Positions 9,838-20,898 of a DNA stretch of 64,000 nucleotides are shown here, piece by piece (position 1 is the first letter of the stretch; the number at the start of each line of letters is the position of its first letter). Source of the DNA: Alligator mississippiensis (taxonomy: Eukaryota > Chordata > Crocodylia > Alligatoridae); contig NC_081824.1 in the NCBI RefSeq assembly GCF_030867095.1, positions 49,634,882-49,698,881 on the forward strand, in the 5' to 3' direction. A program made the position numbers and the translations under genes. The notes under the pieces were generated by a model. The model saw only the letters and a program-made list of their open reading frames with translations, was not told the origin of the DNA and made no database searches.

Positions 9838-10712
9838 AGTGATATCAGGTGTAGTTTGTGCCCAGTTAGCCTCCTGCTTGGTGCTGAGCCATGTGGCTGG
9901 CAGTTTCTGCAGCCACAAGGCAAGAGCAGCTCTTTGGCTGGCTTCTGGACCCCTGCCCTGACCCCCAGGGCCCCTGCCAGCAGCTATCTGTCCTGTGGGC
10001 TGTATGACTCACCAGTGTGGACATGTGCTGGGTGCTCCAGCCCTGTGGAACCCAACTCTGTGGCCTGGGACTCCAGCAGGGCAGACAGTTCAGTCCCTAG
10101 CATAGACCCCCTTAGAAAAGTCAAAACTAACCACCTGTACTTAAGAAAACATATGTGAAAGGATTAAAAGAAACTTAGGTAGACTTCACTGCTCAGTGCA
10201 CAGAACTTGGGAGAATGCCATCTTTGAACATAGCAACAATTGCTCTTTGGTGACAGGTATCTCCTCTTCTAAGTATGGTACAAAGGTAATCTTGGTGTCT
10301 AGCCCAATGTTTTCAAGGTCAAACAATCCAATAAAGATGCTTCCAATTTCAGAGTGATAAAAGAAAGTAGGTTCTCAAGATCCATACCCATGTAATTGAA
10401 AAAAAATTGGTATCATATATTGCCCTACCAAAATAATTATTGAGTTTGTCATATCTGTGAGTTTGCTACTGTCTTTTTTTAATAAATAAATATAGAAATA
10501 AATAAATACAAGTTATTGAACTTCTCAGTTCATTGTGTACTCTTTTATTTGCTGTGTATTATTTTAATGACTGGTTACTGTTGCTGTATTAGCTGTAGCT
10601 TAATGTGTTTAATGTTTTTTGTTGAATCATCATGTTTGCAGCCAAAGTCACAAGTAACTGTTTTTGTTTTCTGTTTTTTCAGACTAAAGTCTGATTAAAA
10701 TAAAGTGAGACC
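9838..10712. other. Interval without a recognised gene
   Basis: The GC-rich part at 9840-10110 has one open frame without motifs. The rest is AT-rich. A pyrimidine tract and AG at about 10668-10681, just before the decayed gene that starts at 10713, resembles a splice acceptor, but I cannot confirm use. Confidence 0.45.
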
Positions 10713-10955
10713 ATGGCAGATTATGTGGAGAGAAGAATTGCAATTCCTGGGAAGTAATGAGAAGAACATCATGTTGATTTAAGCAAGTGCCTTATCTGTC
10801 AGTCTGAAAATAGTCAAAAACCTACTACTATTTTAAATGGAAGAAAATGAATCATGGAAGCAACAGATATTAGGAATGATCTTGTCATGAAAAGGTGGAG
10901 AGAAGTGTCAACTGATACTGAATTTGTGTACCATGTAAATAACCAGTGTTATAAG
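10713..10955 (+). pseudogene. Decayed gene of unknown family, block 1 (N-terminus)
   Basis: A likely start codon at 10713 opens a short peptide interrupted by TAA TGA at 10755-10760. The same frame then continues with a CLIC motif (10788-10799), a possible zinc-binding pair, and further on HVNNQCYK near 10933-10955. The frame is cut by a hAT-like MITE and resumes after it. This block is the N-terminus of a large decayed gene whose later blocks lie at 11188-13897, 16089-16612 and probably 17105-17340. I do not know a name for the family. It resembles uncharacterised multi-copy proteins I recall from fish, invertebrates and reptiles, but this could not be searched. Confidence 0.6.
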
Positions 10956-11179
10956 CAGCTATCCTGGTTTTCTCTGATTTAAAAAAATCCCCAATTTTCA
11001 GTTAAAAAAAGTAACGCCAAATTCACATTTTTCCATGATTAAAATGAAACATCACTATATCTATATATCTATATATAAGTGGTGTTTCATTTAAATCATG
11101 GAAAAAAATTGGATTTGGGGTTACTTTTTTTTAACCAAAAATTGGGGACTTTTTAAATCAGAGAAAACCAGGATCCCTG
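10956..11179. mobile_element. Foldback hAT-like MITE
   Basis: It is an almost perfect inverted repeat: two arms of about 100 bases (CAGCTATCCTGGTTTTCTCTG at the left, its mirror at the right) around a TATCTATATA loop near 11040-11073. It starts with CAG and ends with CTG, as hAT elements do, and is flanked by an 8-bp duplication matching at 7 of 8 positions (GTTATAAG at 10948-10955, ATTATAAG at 11180-11187). It interrupts block 1 of the decayed gene. Confidence 0.88.
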
Positions 11180-11187
11180 ATTATAAG

Positions 11188-13897
11188 CAATGTACATTGA
11201 AAAAAAAGACTACAGAAGGCTACCTTGTGCTTGGGAGAAGAAGGTGACTGTCAACCTACCAGTAGCTGTTCTTCTGAAGAGGAGATGCAACAAAGAACCC
11301 ATTCTTACCTGAAACCAAGAGCACCTCCATCCTCATATAAATCATCAACAAATCTTCCTTTGGTTATATGCTGCCAGGAAAGCCATAACAAAATAAAACA
11401 TAAGTTCCATATCTGTGAAACACAAAGGGCTTCACATTTTTGGCAGATGCTCTTCATCTCTGGGATGATTTTTTCTCTTGAGTTGAAGACCTGGAATCAG
11501 AATCCCAAGTGTTTGAAGCAGATGTACTTTATCACAAAGTATGCCTGGAAACATACCTGAAGAAATATGAGAACACTCTTAAGCAGACTGTTACCCAGAA
11601 AACACCCTCTCTTAAGGATACAGCTTTGAAGAAAGCAAATGAAATTGTGGGGCCTATATTTAAAGATAGTTATAGTTTCACACTTTCTGAAATAAGAGAT
11701 CTCGTAAATGATTTGGTGGGTGGTGACATAATAATGAATAATGAAGTGAAGATGCATTTACAAAAGTGCGATGAATATGGGAAATGTTTCTGTTATTTGG
11801 ACTGAAAAAAATGAGCCTAAAATTGTGTTTTCTGCTGATCTAACACCAGATAAAATCTGGGAGTGATGAAAATGATGGGGAAGAGTGTGAGAAATGGACA
11901 TCTAAAAAAACTTTCATATCAACACTAAATGCTAGAGTATTGTTTCAGATTCCATATTACTCATTTCATACTGGTTGGAAGAAAACCCTGCTTCATATCA
12001 TGACTGGCCATGCAAAATAAGACAAGTGCAAAAGCAAAGAATCGATTACTGCTATGAACAAGTCATTAGTGTCTATAAGCTACAACGAAGCACAGCATTT
12101 CAGACGAAAACTGGCAGCATACACCGTTTACAACAGTGCTCACGGGGAAACTCCTTTACCTGCTCACTTCAGAAAAGAAAACTTTACACTCAGTGCTATA
12201 GATAATTTAGACAGCGAAAACCGTTCAACAATCAGGGGCATACACAGTTCCCATGACACAGTGAGTGTTCTGTTTCAGGTGAAGCTTGGCCCCAGTGAAG
12301 TTCCAGTAAAGCCAAAAAATTCTGAAACTGACATGACTAGAAGTGGAACCTATTTAATGAGTGAGCTGCAGTGCCAGAAAATTCGAGATTACAGATACAC
12401 ACCTACTAAACCTTGCCTACCTGCAGATTTCCGAGCTATGTAAGGTCATTCTCAGTTTGGCAGAAGTCATACAAAAACTGAAATGGGATGCCTTCTGGAA
12501 AATCATTCCTGCTGACAAGTATTCTGCAATACTTGAAAATGCACAAAAAATGAAGACATCTCTCACAGATAAGGATACAAAGACATCTCAGAACATCTAT
12601 GAAAATCTTTTACTGCTGATTAATGATCTTTATGAAAATTACAAGGTTTTCAGCACTTCCCATCAGGTGAAATCTGAAATGTGCAAGTATGGAGATCGTT
12701 TAATTGAGCTAGCTCAGATGCTCAAACATCTGGTAGCCACTGATAGAGAAGGTGATTGGGAATCAAATCTTCAAGCTGTGCAGGACCTCCTCCCTATGTT
12801 TAGAGTATTTGACAGCATTAATTACTTGTGCTGTGCATTTTGGTACCTTGAAAACATAATAAATCTCCAGGCCAGACATGCAAATGTATGCCAACAATTT
12901 TTTGATGATCATTTTGTTGTCCGACAACAGAACAGGTCATTCTGTGCAGTTTATCCTGATATGAAGCTGGAACAAACCATTCAGACATCTTTAAAAAGTC
13001 CTGGTAGAAATATAATTGGACAGACTAGGCAACAAAAATCATTTTAATGAATGGGAACTTATTTATCATTAAATTCTTGCAATAAGCAATACGTCCTGAG
13101 ATTTAACAGGATCTGACAGAACTAGATATTGTAAGCATCCACTCACCATAAGCTGCTTGGGAGTTCAGCCTCAAATATTGCATCATGTGTTTCCTGTGTG
13201 ATCCAGTTCATGGAGGGTAGGGGGAAACCATATATCACATCCAGTCAGATGTAACTTCACAATTTTGTAAGTAGTGTATCCCAGGAGAGGCAGCTGAAAG
13301 ACTACTTTCATTCAAAGGAGGCTTATATGCAGTTTGGAGATGAACGTTTCATTAAAAAAACAAAGAAGCTTTTGGATACCATAAGGTGGTAAAATGTTTG
13401 TTTCAGATGGAGATAAACAGAATGGATGGAGATAAACAGGATGAAAAAAAATCCTACTCTGAAGCTGAGAAAATCCTACACGTAGCAAAAGGTCAAGGAG
13501 AGTCTGTTAAGAACACACTGAAGTATGATCTACTGCCATCTAACATGTTATTTAATTAATGTGGCCTTCTTACTAAACCAACCAAGTCAGTTATTTTAGG
13601 GGAGCTTGAGAAGAAACTGCATCCATCTGGTTACAATTTCCATCAGAACAGCAACAAAAAAACTGTGGTAATTGTAGACTTTGTCTCAAGTACACCAAGT
13701 CTGAAGCAAAAAAAATGAAAACTTTTCAAGAACTTGTTGATACCATATGGAGGAAAGCTATCCAATTCCAACTGGTTCAGAGGGTAGATATCATGTTTGA
13801 CAGTTACATGGAGAAGTCATTGAAAGAAGGTGAATGAGAGAGAAGAAAGACTATTACACCAATAGAGTTTGTAAAACTGGATCCTGACACTCCTTTA
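11188..13897 (+). pseudogene. Decayed gene of unknown family, block 2 (central part)
   Basis: Coding resemblance runs through many frame changes. 11509-11805 is open and has a helical block (KANEIVGPIFKD, LRDLVNDLVGG-like). Around 12054-12290 are NEAQHFRRKLAAYTVYN, AIDNLD and SSHDTVSVLFQV, spaced as one conserved domain. 12361-13047 is open for 228 codons and ends in a block with RQQNRSFCAVYPDMKLEQT and KSPGRNIIGQTRQ. 13050-13866 has HNFV, RFIKKT, LPSNMLF and TKPTKSVI blocks in several frames, ending ITPIEFVKLDPDTPL at the insertion at 13898. There is no intact product. It could be a dead host gene, but the multi-copy style suggests a transposon-associated gene. I do not assign a function. 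Confidence 0.65.
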
Positions 13898-16088
13898 CGC
13901 ATGTCCACATGAGCACGCACGTGCCTCTTGCCCCCTCCCGGATATCCAGGGGTCTAAAAAAAGTGAAGTTCAGAAAAGCGGCACAGGGCATGGTCCCCGA
14001 CCGTACCCTGAGGCAACCAGAGGCTGGGTTCTCCATAGGCTGCAAGAGCATCTCTATGGTTCCCCCTCACCCTGGTGCTGAAACATGCAGCCCGCCAAGC
14101 TGGGTGTTTCAGCACCAGGGCTCCGGTGCTGGTGAGTAAGGGGTCTGGGGGCTGAAGGAGGGGGGGGAAGGGACTGTGGGACATGACCCCCAATGGCCCC
14201 ACCCACTCCCCCAGCTCTCCCAACCCCCTGAGCCCCCTGAGCCCCCCAAGCCCTGCCGGGGCTGGCCCCTCCCCTTGCCAGCCCCTCCGAGGCCCCTCTT
14301 GCTGGGGACAGCCCCTCCCCCCACAAGTCCCCCCCGGCCCTCTGACCCCTGCCCTTGTCGGCCCTAAACCCCCCCATCCCTGCTCCCCCACCCCATACTT
14401 TAAAAAAAAAAAAAAAGACCCAGCATTTACTGGCACATACCAGCTGCGGTGCGGCTGCCTGAGGCCCCGCCCGCACGGTGCAGGGCAGGGTGACAGCCCT
14501 AGTGGCCCCAGCCCAGGCCCTCCTGCTGCCTGAGGGGCTCTGCCAGGAGGCCCTGGAGCTCCCCCCCCCCTGCTTCTCAGGTAAGCAGAGGCTTTTTGGG
14601 GGAGGGGGGTTCTGTTCTTTTTCTGGGGTTTTTTTCAAGTGATGGTTCCTGGGGTTGTGGGGGTAGCCATGGGGGCTGGAGGTGCAAGTTGGGGGCATGA
14701 GGATGCGTGGGGCACCTATTGCGGGGTCTGGGAGAGTGGGGAGGTGGGACTGAGTGGGGAAGCCATTGGGGGGCTGCAGCAGCTGGTGGGGAATGGGGCC
14801 AGGTGGGGCAGCAATTGGGGGGCTGGGATGGGGCATGTGCGCTTTGCAGGGGGGGTGGTAGCTCCTGTGGGGGTCATTTGGCCCCCTTTGGGGGCCATAC
14901 CCCTTGTGAGAGTGCCGAACCCTCTGTGTCTGAACTTCTTGTTGTATAGCCCTTGGGTGGGGGCTGAATCCTCTGTTGGGGGGCTGAACCCCTTGTTTAG
15001 GTGCTGAATCTCCTGTTAGAGACCGTAGCCTTTGTATGGGGGTCCAACCCCTTGGGTGGGGGCCATTGCCCTGTGGGAGGGCAGCAAAATATGTATTCAT
15101 GAATTCATGAAACCTGTATTTAGAGTTCACTTTATTATTATGATAAGAGACTTGCTTTAACACTGTAGATATATCAATAAAACATTGTCCAACTGGTCGC
15201 TGTCTCCGTCTCTCTCTCTCTCTCTTTATAGTGGCCTTTTGTTTTACTTGTGGAAGACCATGGATGTGAAGGTATTTTAGAGAGTGAATTTGGGATTTTT
15301 TTTTATCAGGGAATTTTCAGTTTTCTAATAGGGAACACCAGAATTCCTGCTAGGGAGGCCAGGGGCAGGACCCTGCCTGCTCAGAGCTGGCACCTTGGAC
15401 CCATCTGGCTGTGGCTGACCTCCTGGCCAAATGGGACCAGGAGGACATGCTTTGACAGTTTGAAGCAGGCCAGCATACCCAGAACATCTTCCAGGTGATA
15501 GCTGCCCAAATGGCCAGGCAGGGGGCACAAACGGCAGTAGTGCTGCACAAAGGCCAACCCTGCAACCGCAGTCCACTGGCAGCTGGCCCAAGGGACAGAT
15601 GCCTCTACTGGCTGTGTAGTCCCCATCCAAGTCTGGCAGGTGCACAGCAGGTCACAGCCAGGCAGCAGCCCCCACTGCCAGACTGCTGCAGTGAGTAAAG
15701 GGTGCAGAAACTCTCAGGGCTGCTTCAGCACTCCAGCTGGCACAAGAGGTAGTGTCCAAAGGTACCAATTGGCTGGACCCCAGAAGATCCTGCGAGCTAG
15801 TAGCCCTGAGCTACTTGCTAGGGAGGCTTTTTATACTGCTGGAGCCAGGACAAAGCAGCTTTTTATACTGCTGGGGACAGCACAGGTGCTGGCGCTGGGC
15901 TCTAGCTCCCCCCTGGCTGAAGATCCGGGAGGAGCCAGGCAGAGTTATTTTGCCCCAAGTGGCACAATTTGCTTCACAACAAAGTGGATGTCCGAGCACG
16001 TGCACTGAGGCAAAAAGCCCCAGCTCAAATTTGCACCGCTTCTATTTGAGCTGCTGCAAGCACACATGCTTGCATGTGTGGACATGCC
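13898..16088. mobile_element. TIR element of 2.2 kb inside the decayed gene
   Basis: The ends are inverted copies: CGCATGTCCACATG at the left and CATGTGTGGACATGCC at the right. They are flanked by TTA (13895-13897) and CTA (16089-16091), a 3-bp duplication with one change. The protein read on each side joins in frame when the element is removed (DPDTPL before it, PVQIEQFWPSS after it). The interior is GC-rich, with an A tract at 14401-14416 and a TC run near 15199-15226. No transposase is visible. The terminal motif is that of the 7.9-kb and 25.9-kb elements. Confidence 0.8.
15199..15226. repeat. (TC)n microsatellite
   Basis: CTGTCTCCG is followed by an almost pure TC dinucleotide run. Confidence 0.85.
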
Positions 16089-16612
16089 CTACCTGTTCAG
16101 ATAGAACAGTTTTGGCCTTCTTCAGCAAACAAAGAGTTATTACAACTGTCAGTCAAACAATGCTTTTGTGAAAAAGGAATAGAGATTAGCATACATACTA
16201 CAGTGTTAAGGAGAACTATGACTGGAGAAAGTGACAGAAGGGAGGCAGTAATGATCATAGATGATGGAATTCAGGTATACAGTAATCTGTCTGCTGCTCT
16301 AGAAAAAGCAGATACTCAGCTGGTTATCCATTTATTTGGTGCAGCTTCATCTGGTTTCACACATGTCATAGTATTATCTAATGATACAGATGTTTTTGTC
16401 CTTCATCTTCAATATCTGTTCCAACTGTTTGAAAAATAACTTTTGAAACTTTGGATTAAAGTAGGTTTGGGTGATAAAGTAAGATTTCTTCCTCTTCACA
16501 CACTTGGACAAAAACTAGGACCAGTTTTGTGCAGTGTTTTTATAAAGGTTTACGTTGTCACAGGATGTGATATCACCAGCAAAGTGGGAAGAAAACTGTC
16601 AGTATTGAACAT
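16089..16612 (+). pseudogene. Decayed gene of unknown family, block 3
   Basis: It resumes the frame cut at 13897. Up to 16439 the frame is open: QFWPSSANKELLQL, then DGIQVYSNLSAALEKADTQ, then THVIVLSNDTDVFVL. The acidic DTD in a hydrophobic strand, with an upstream EKADT, is reminiscent of PIN/FEN1-like nuclease active sites, but that is only a resemblance. After a stop at 16437-16439 the coding resemblance continues in another frame (LGDKVRFLPLHTLGQKLGP, then VVTGCDITSKVGRK at about 16551-16590) until a further element cuts it at 16613. Confidence 0.65.
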
Positions 16613-17104
16613 TAGGGCTGTGCAAAGCTTCGGCTTGCGATTCGGATTCTGAGATGATTCAGCAGATTTGGATACATAAACTACAAATCTGCATCAAATC
16701 GCTAGAAGCTTTAGTTTTTCTGAATCAATTCAGAGCTTCTGAATTGATTCAGAAAAAAATTGGCAATTTGGAGAGTCGGCCATAGGTTATAATGGGGAAA
16801 TCAATGAAATATCTATAACTTTATTGTTTTTTGGCTTATTTAGTTTAAACTTGCAAGTTTGGTAGCCTCTATGCAGGGCATTAAGCCTGCCAAGTTTCAA
16901 GGTGATGGGTGTAGGGGTTTCTGGGAAACTTCACCTCAAATTCCTGAAAGCAATACTCATGTCACACGTGTGTGTGTTAACCCACAGTAGGGTAAAAACC
17001 GTAGGGATGGTAGCTCTTGCTGAGGCTACAAAGTTGCCAAGTTCCAAGGAGATAGGTGCAGGGGTTTCTGGGAAACTGCATCTCAAGCTGCTGACAAGCA
17101 AAAC
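16613..17104. mobile_element. Copy of the TAGGGCTGTG foldback family (partial)
   Basis: It begins TAGGGCTGTGCAAAGCTTCGG, matching the inverted right end of the element at 42327-43254, and continues with GATTCAG-rich sequence like that element. The second half has two imperfect copies of a phrase starting GCCAAGTTYCAAGG and ending TTTCTGGGAAACT (near 16888-16931 and 17035-17078). A matching right terminus is not visible, so the right edge is a guess made from where the decayed gene seems to resume. Confidence 0.6.
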
Positions 17105-17340
17105 TCGTGTTAGACACCAAGATTACCTTTGTACTATACTTAGGAGATATCAGTCATCAAAGAGCGATTGTTACCATGTTCAAAAATGGCATCTTCCCAC
17201 ATTCCATGCACTGAATGGTGAAGTCTACCCAAGATTCTTTTTATCTTTTCACATGTGTTTTCTTAAGTATATATGGTTACCTTAGTCAGTTTTGACTTTT
17301 CTATGCGGGACTATGCCTGGGACAGGACTAAGAGCCTGCC
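17105..17340 (+). pseudogene. Possible C-terminal block of the decayed gene
   Basis: After the element, the + strand reads DYLCTILRRYQ, then WHLPTFHALNG and a hydrophobic segment to a stop at 17283-17285. This looks like the late LPPT-HA-GH block I associate with the same unnamed family, at the right distance from block 3. The evidence is weaker than for blocks 1-3. Confidence 0.35.
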
Positions 17341-17479
17341 TCTTAGGCACTGTGCCCCATGTCATCAGGCATGTGCCAGCAGCCCTTAAACACTGACCTG
17401 CTCCCCTGAGGCCCTGGGAAGCTTCTGAGATGTCAGGTTCTCCAACAACAGAGACATTGGCCCAGGGGCCAAATTAGAC

Positions 17480-17800
17480 CAAAGAGGAGCCAGTGGACCT
17501 GAGACTGTTCAACCTGGGGAAGAGAAGACTGAGGGGGGACTTGGTGGCCATCTATAAGTATTTAAGGGGTGAATATCAGGAGCTGGGAGAAACACTGTTC
17601 ACTAGGGCACCCCAGGGGAGAACAAGGAACAATGGCCATAAACTGTTAGAGGATGGTTTCAGATTGGATGTAAGGAAAAACATCTTTATGGTAAGGGTGA
17701 CCAGAATCTGAAATAGACTTTCCAAGGAGATGGTGAAGTCTCTAATCTTGGAAGCCTTCAAGAGGAGACTGGACAGACACCTTAACAATTTGGATGTATG
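17480..17800 (+). mobile_element. CR1 LINE fragment (ORF2 C-terminus)
   Basis: It reads LRLFNLGKRRLRGDLVAIYKYL, then RNNGHKLLEDGFRLDVRKN, then a decayed end with FKRRLD near 17760. There is no 3' core or tail. Confidence 0.88.
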
Positions 17801-18578
17801 ATATACTAGATAGTGATACCATTCTGAAGCAATGGAGCTTTTAATTGTTTAGCTATGCACTATTTACTCTACTGAATAATCATTAATTAAAATCAGAGAA
17901 GTATAGCTGAATAAGGAGGTTTTAGGTGTACAATGCCTGACTTGATCAATGCATTTAAAGCATATTAAAAAGTTCATGCCTGTTCATCAAAGAACTTAAG
18001 CATATGTTTAAGTACTGTTGAATACAATAGGATTTAAGCATGCATTTAATGTGCTTTACAGGAAAAGACAGCTGAGTCCCTGAAAGGGAAGAAGTTGCAA
18101 GCATAGGAGAAGAATGGAAGGAGGAAGGAAACCAGGACAGGCATTTTAATTATACAAATGCAATTCATGAGGCACTGAGTTTCATCCTGTGTGCACCATG
18201 CTTTCACCAGCCAATCTAGGAGTTTCAAGAAACCTGGCAGAGACTCAACTCCCCACTGATCTGTAGGGCAAGTGGGAAGCATGACTGCCTAAGGCTTCCT
18301 GGTGAATCTGGAAATACAAGGTGAGCATTAAGCAACCTGTCAACCTCTCTTGTGGATTCCAGCTGTGTATCTGTCAGAATATAGCACAGTTTGCAGTGTT
18401 TAATGTTTGAAAACTCTTTATTCTATTTACTCAGTGCAGATATATTTTTTTGTTAAGAAGACAAGTGTCTTTTATAATTTTCGGTGAAATTATTATTATA
18501 CATTATACAGCTTGAGTTTTTAGTTAAATGAAATCAGACAGTGCGGGTAATAAATCACAGCAGTTCTAAATCAATAGA
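17801..18578. other. Interval without a recognised gene
   Basis: AT-rich sequence without convincing coding or repeat structure. Confidence 0.5.
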
Positions 18579-19760
18579 AGGCTAAGTACAGATGTTCAAA
18601 AAGCCCGAGGCAAAAGCACTCTTAGTATTGCACTTTACTTAAAACTCTTTAGGTTAGGTCGAGAGTGAACAGAGCAGACATTTGCCATTCAGTAGAGAGG
18701 AAGAGTCTCAGAGCCTGCCCACACTGGCTGAAGTCAGTAGGTAGGGGGCATTCTCACATACCTCCCAGAATGCACTGCAGGCTCCTTGGTCTGTCAAAGG
18801 CTCTCAAGCAGAGCCAAACAGCCTAGTCACCCATGGTTGGCTGCTGGGCATGGACTGTCACTCCCACAACCCTCTGCCACATCACTACAGACCCTCCGCA
18901 CATCCAGTCCGAGGCTTCAAGAAGAGCCCCATGGTGAGTGCAAGTGCCTGGTATCATGACTTGCAAATTCCTCCATGCCCTGGCCTCCCCACAACCCCCC
19001 ATGGCATCCCACCATCGGCATCCAAGCAAGGAGACCCAGGAGTTGTGGTGGGTCCTTCTGGTCACGCTGCATGACTGTCACAGAAAGCTGTGGGAAATCA
19101 TGATTTCCCCACCTGGACCTTATGTGGCAGCAGCTCACCATGGCATGTACCCTCATACCCACAAGCCACCAGCTAGCTGTCCTGCACATGCCCATCCACT
19201 GCACCCCACCCCTTTCAAACTTCCTGGATAAGGCCACTGATTTTCATGTGGCCAATGAGTATGAGGACATCTAGGAAGCAATGGATGCTGGGGTGCTCTG
19301 GCACCACATCCAGACTTTGAGCACTGTTTTTGAGCCCATGCCCCCAGCGCTGACTGGTATGAGTGGATTGTCCTGGGCATCTGGGAGGATGCACCAGAAG
19401 GTTGGCATGAAGCCTCCCCTCACTCTGGAGAAGTGGGGGGCCATCACCATCATGAAGCTGGCTATGCCCAGCAGCAGACTTGGGACACTGGGAGTGTAGT
19501 GCCTATGATGCCCATGTCTTTTGCAACTCCTCACTCCCTGGGCTAATAAAGATCAGGTGTTACACTCCCAGAGTCCCTGATTTCATCATGGGCCCTCCTC
19601 CTCACTTGGGACTCAGCCTAGCCCCTCCTGCCCTGGCTGACGAAGCCCTATGGGGGACAGCTGGACTACTAGAAGGAGTACTTCACCTACTGCCTGAGCA
19701 GGTGCTGCATGACAGTGGAGTGCATCTTCAGTTGCCTCAAGGTGTGTGTAATCCAGATGT
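18579..19760 (+). pseudogene. Harbinger-type transposase relic
   Basis: PIF/Harbinger transposases are DDE enzymes that cut and paste elements with 3-bp target duplications. The + strand carries their late blocks in order, in several frames: EWIVLGIWEDA near 19360-19390, LEKWGAITIMKLAMPSS near 19424-19470, YDAHVFCNSSLPGLIK near 19504-19551, and KPYGGQLDY then a stop then KEYFTYCLSR and VECIFSCLK near 19643-19741. These match the family's RVAI-LWKLAT, ARVFRNS and VE-AFGRLK-type motifs. Frames shift and stops occur, so it is dead. The left border near 18579 (GGCTAAGTACAGATG) is a guess. The right side is cut by the antisense LTR at about 19763. Confidence 0.7.
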
Positions 19761-20666
19761 AACCTGAGCGGTACTCCAAAAGGTACCCCCTCTCCAATTG
19801 AAGGGATCAAAGCAGGTGCACAAGCACTGTGGGAGGTGTAGGGACTCTCCTCCCCCTATAGAGCAGAGCCAGACCACCAATGGGGACTTAACCATATACC
19901 TTTTAACATAGAACAGTACTGGGAACATAACCAGTATATACTGGGGTGTATAGGGGCTACTACGACGCCCCAAGGGGGCAGGATTCAACAAAGATTAGAC
20001 ACTTACAACCATAAACATATTCATCCAGTTGACAAAAGACGGGGTTAAAAAAATATAAAACACAAACAGCAGAACAAACAATACTGGTTGGTGAAATATA
20101 AAAGGCACAAAATACAAAATGTCAAATAACAAGGAATATTGGGGCTAGATACCTGGAGGGGGAGAAAACACAATGACCTCTTTCCACTGCAACAAGAGTT
20201 TCTCCCTGTTACTTCATTCATCTAAGTCACTTGAACTTGACTCTCCCACATGGTAGGCAGAAAGTCTACCACACAGCTACCAGCACTGGCACTATGCCAA
20301 GCTACTAGGGGTCTTGGCCTTCCAGTAGCCCCAGCCTCACATCAAGCTGCCTGGCCTCTTATTGGAGGAGCTGGAAACAGGGCTGGGAACCTCTCAGGTT
20401 GCTGCTCAGATCCTTGCTGGAGCTGGGGAGCCTCTTCTGCTGGCCACAGCCTCTTGTAGGGGATCCTGGAGCCCAGCAGGGAGCCTCTCCTGCTGGCCGC
20501 ACACCGCGCTTCTGAAGGTCCAACTGCTGCCTGCAGGTCCCACTCCTTCAGGTGCTTCTGGGACAACTGCAACTGCTCCTGCCCCGCTAGCCCAGCTCTT
20601 GCCAGCTCTTTGAAGCTCCTTCCTTGTGGTCCCTCACTGGTCTCTCTTGAGTCAGCTGCGCTGCCC

Positions 20667-20673
20667 CTTTTAT
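20667..20673 (-). promoter_or_regulatory. TATA-like box of the antisense LTR
   Basis: The + strand TTTTATC reads GATAAAA on the minus strand, followed by GGGGCAGCGC, as at LTR promoters. Confidence 0.45.
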
Positions 20674-20733
20674 CCCCCTCCAGGTGACCCAAAGGGCCAA
20701 TCAGGGGACATGGAGAGTAAATCTCTGGGACCT

Positions 20734-20887
20734 GATTGGTGAGGAAAGGGAATCCCAAGTCCTCCAATCATCTTTTATCCCTTCAAAGCCCCTGGGCCAA
20801 ATCATTACCAGATTGGTGAGGAAAGGGAATCCCAAGTCCTCCAATCATCCTTTGCCCTTTCAAAACCCCTGGGCTAAGTCATGCCAG
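20734..20887. repeat. 77-bp direct tandem duplication
   Basis: Two adjacent copies start GATTGGTGAGGAAAGGGAAT at 20734 and 20811 and differ at a handful of positions. They lie upstream of the TATA-like box of the antisense LTR, so they look like a duplicated U3 enhancer block. Confidence 0.85.
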
Positions 20888-20898
20888 CTAGCCCGTCA

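Larger units (their letters stand above)
19763..20898 (-). mobile_element. Probable solo LTR (antisense)
   Basis: On the minus strand it starts TGTGACGGGCTAGC and ends GTTACA, the TG...CA termini of an LTR. It contains a TATA-like GATAAAAGGGG (20673-20667) preceded by a duplicated 77-bp upstream block, as LTR U3 regions often have. Length is about 1.1 kb. No internal coding region is attached. I could not find an exact flanking duplication, so the edges and the solo status are uncertain. It differs from the LTR at 3 kb. Confidence 0.5.

Noticed and set aside
14054..15163. 369-codon open frame on the minus strand
   Set aside because: Proline/glycine-rich translation of a GC-rich element interior, including a poly-F stretch from an A tract. 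No motif.
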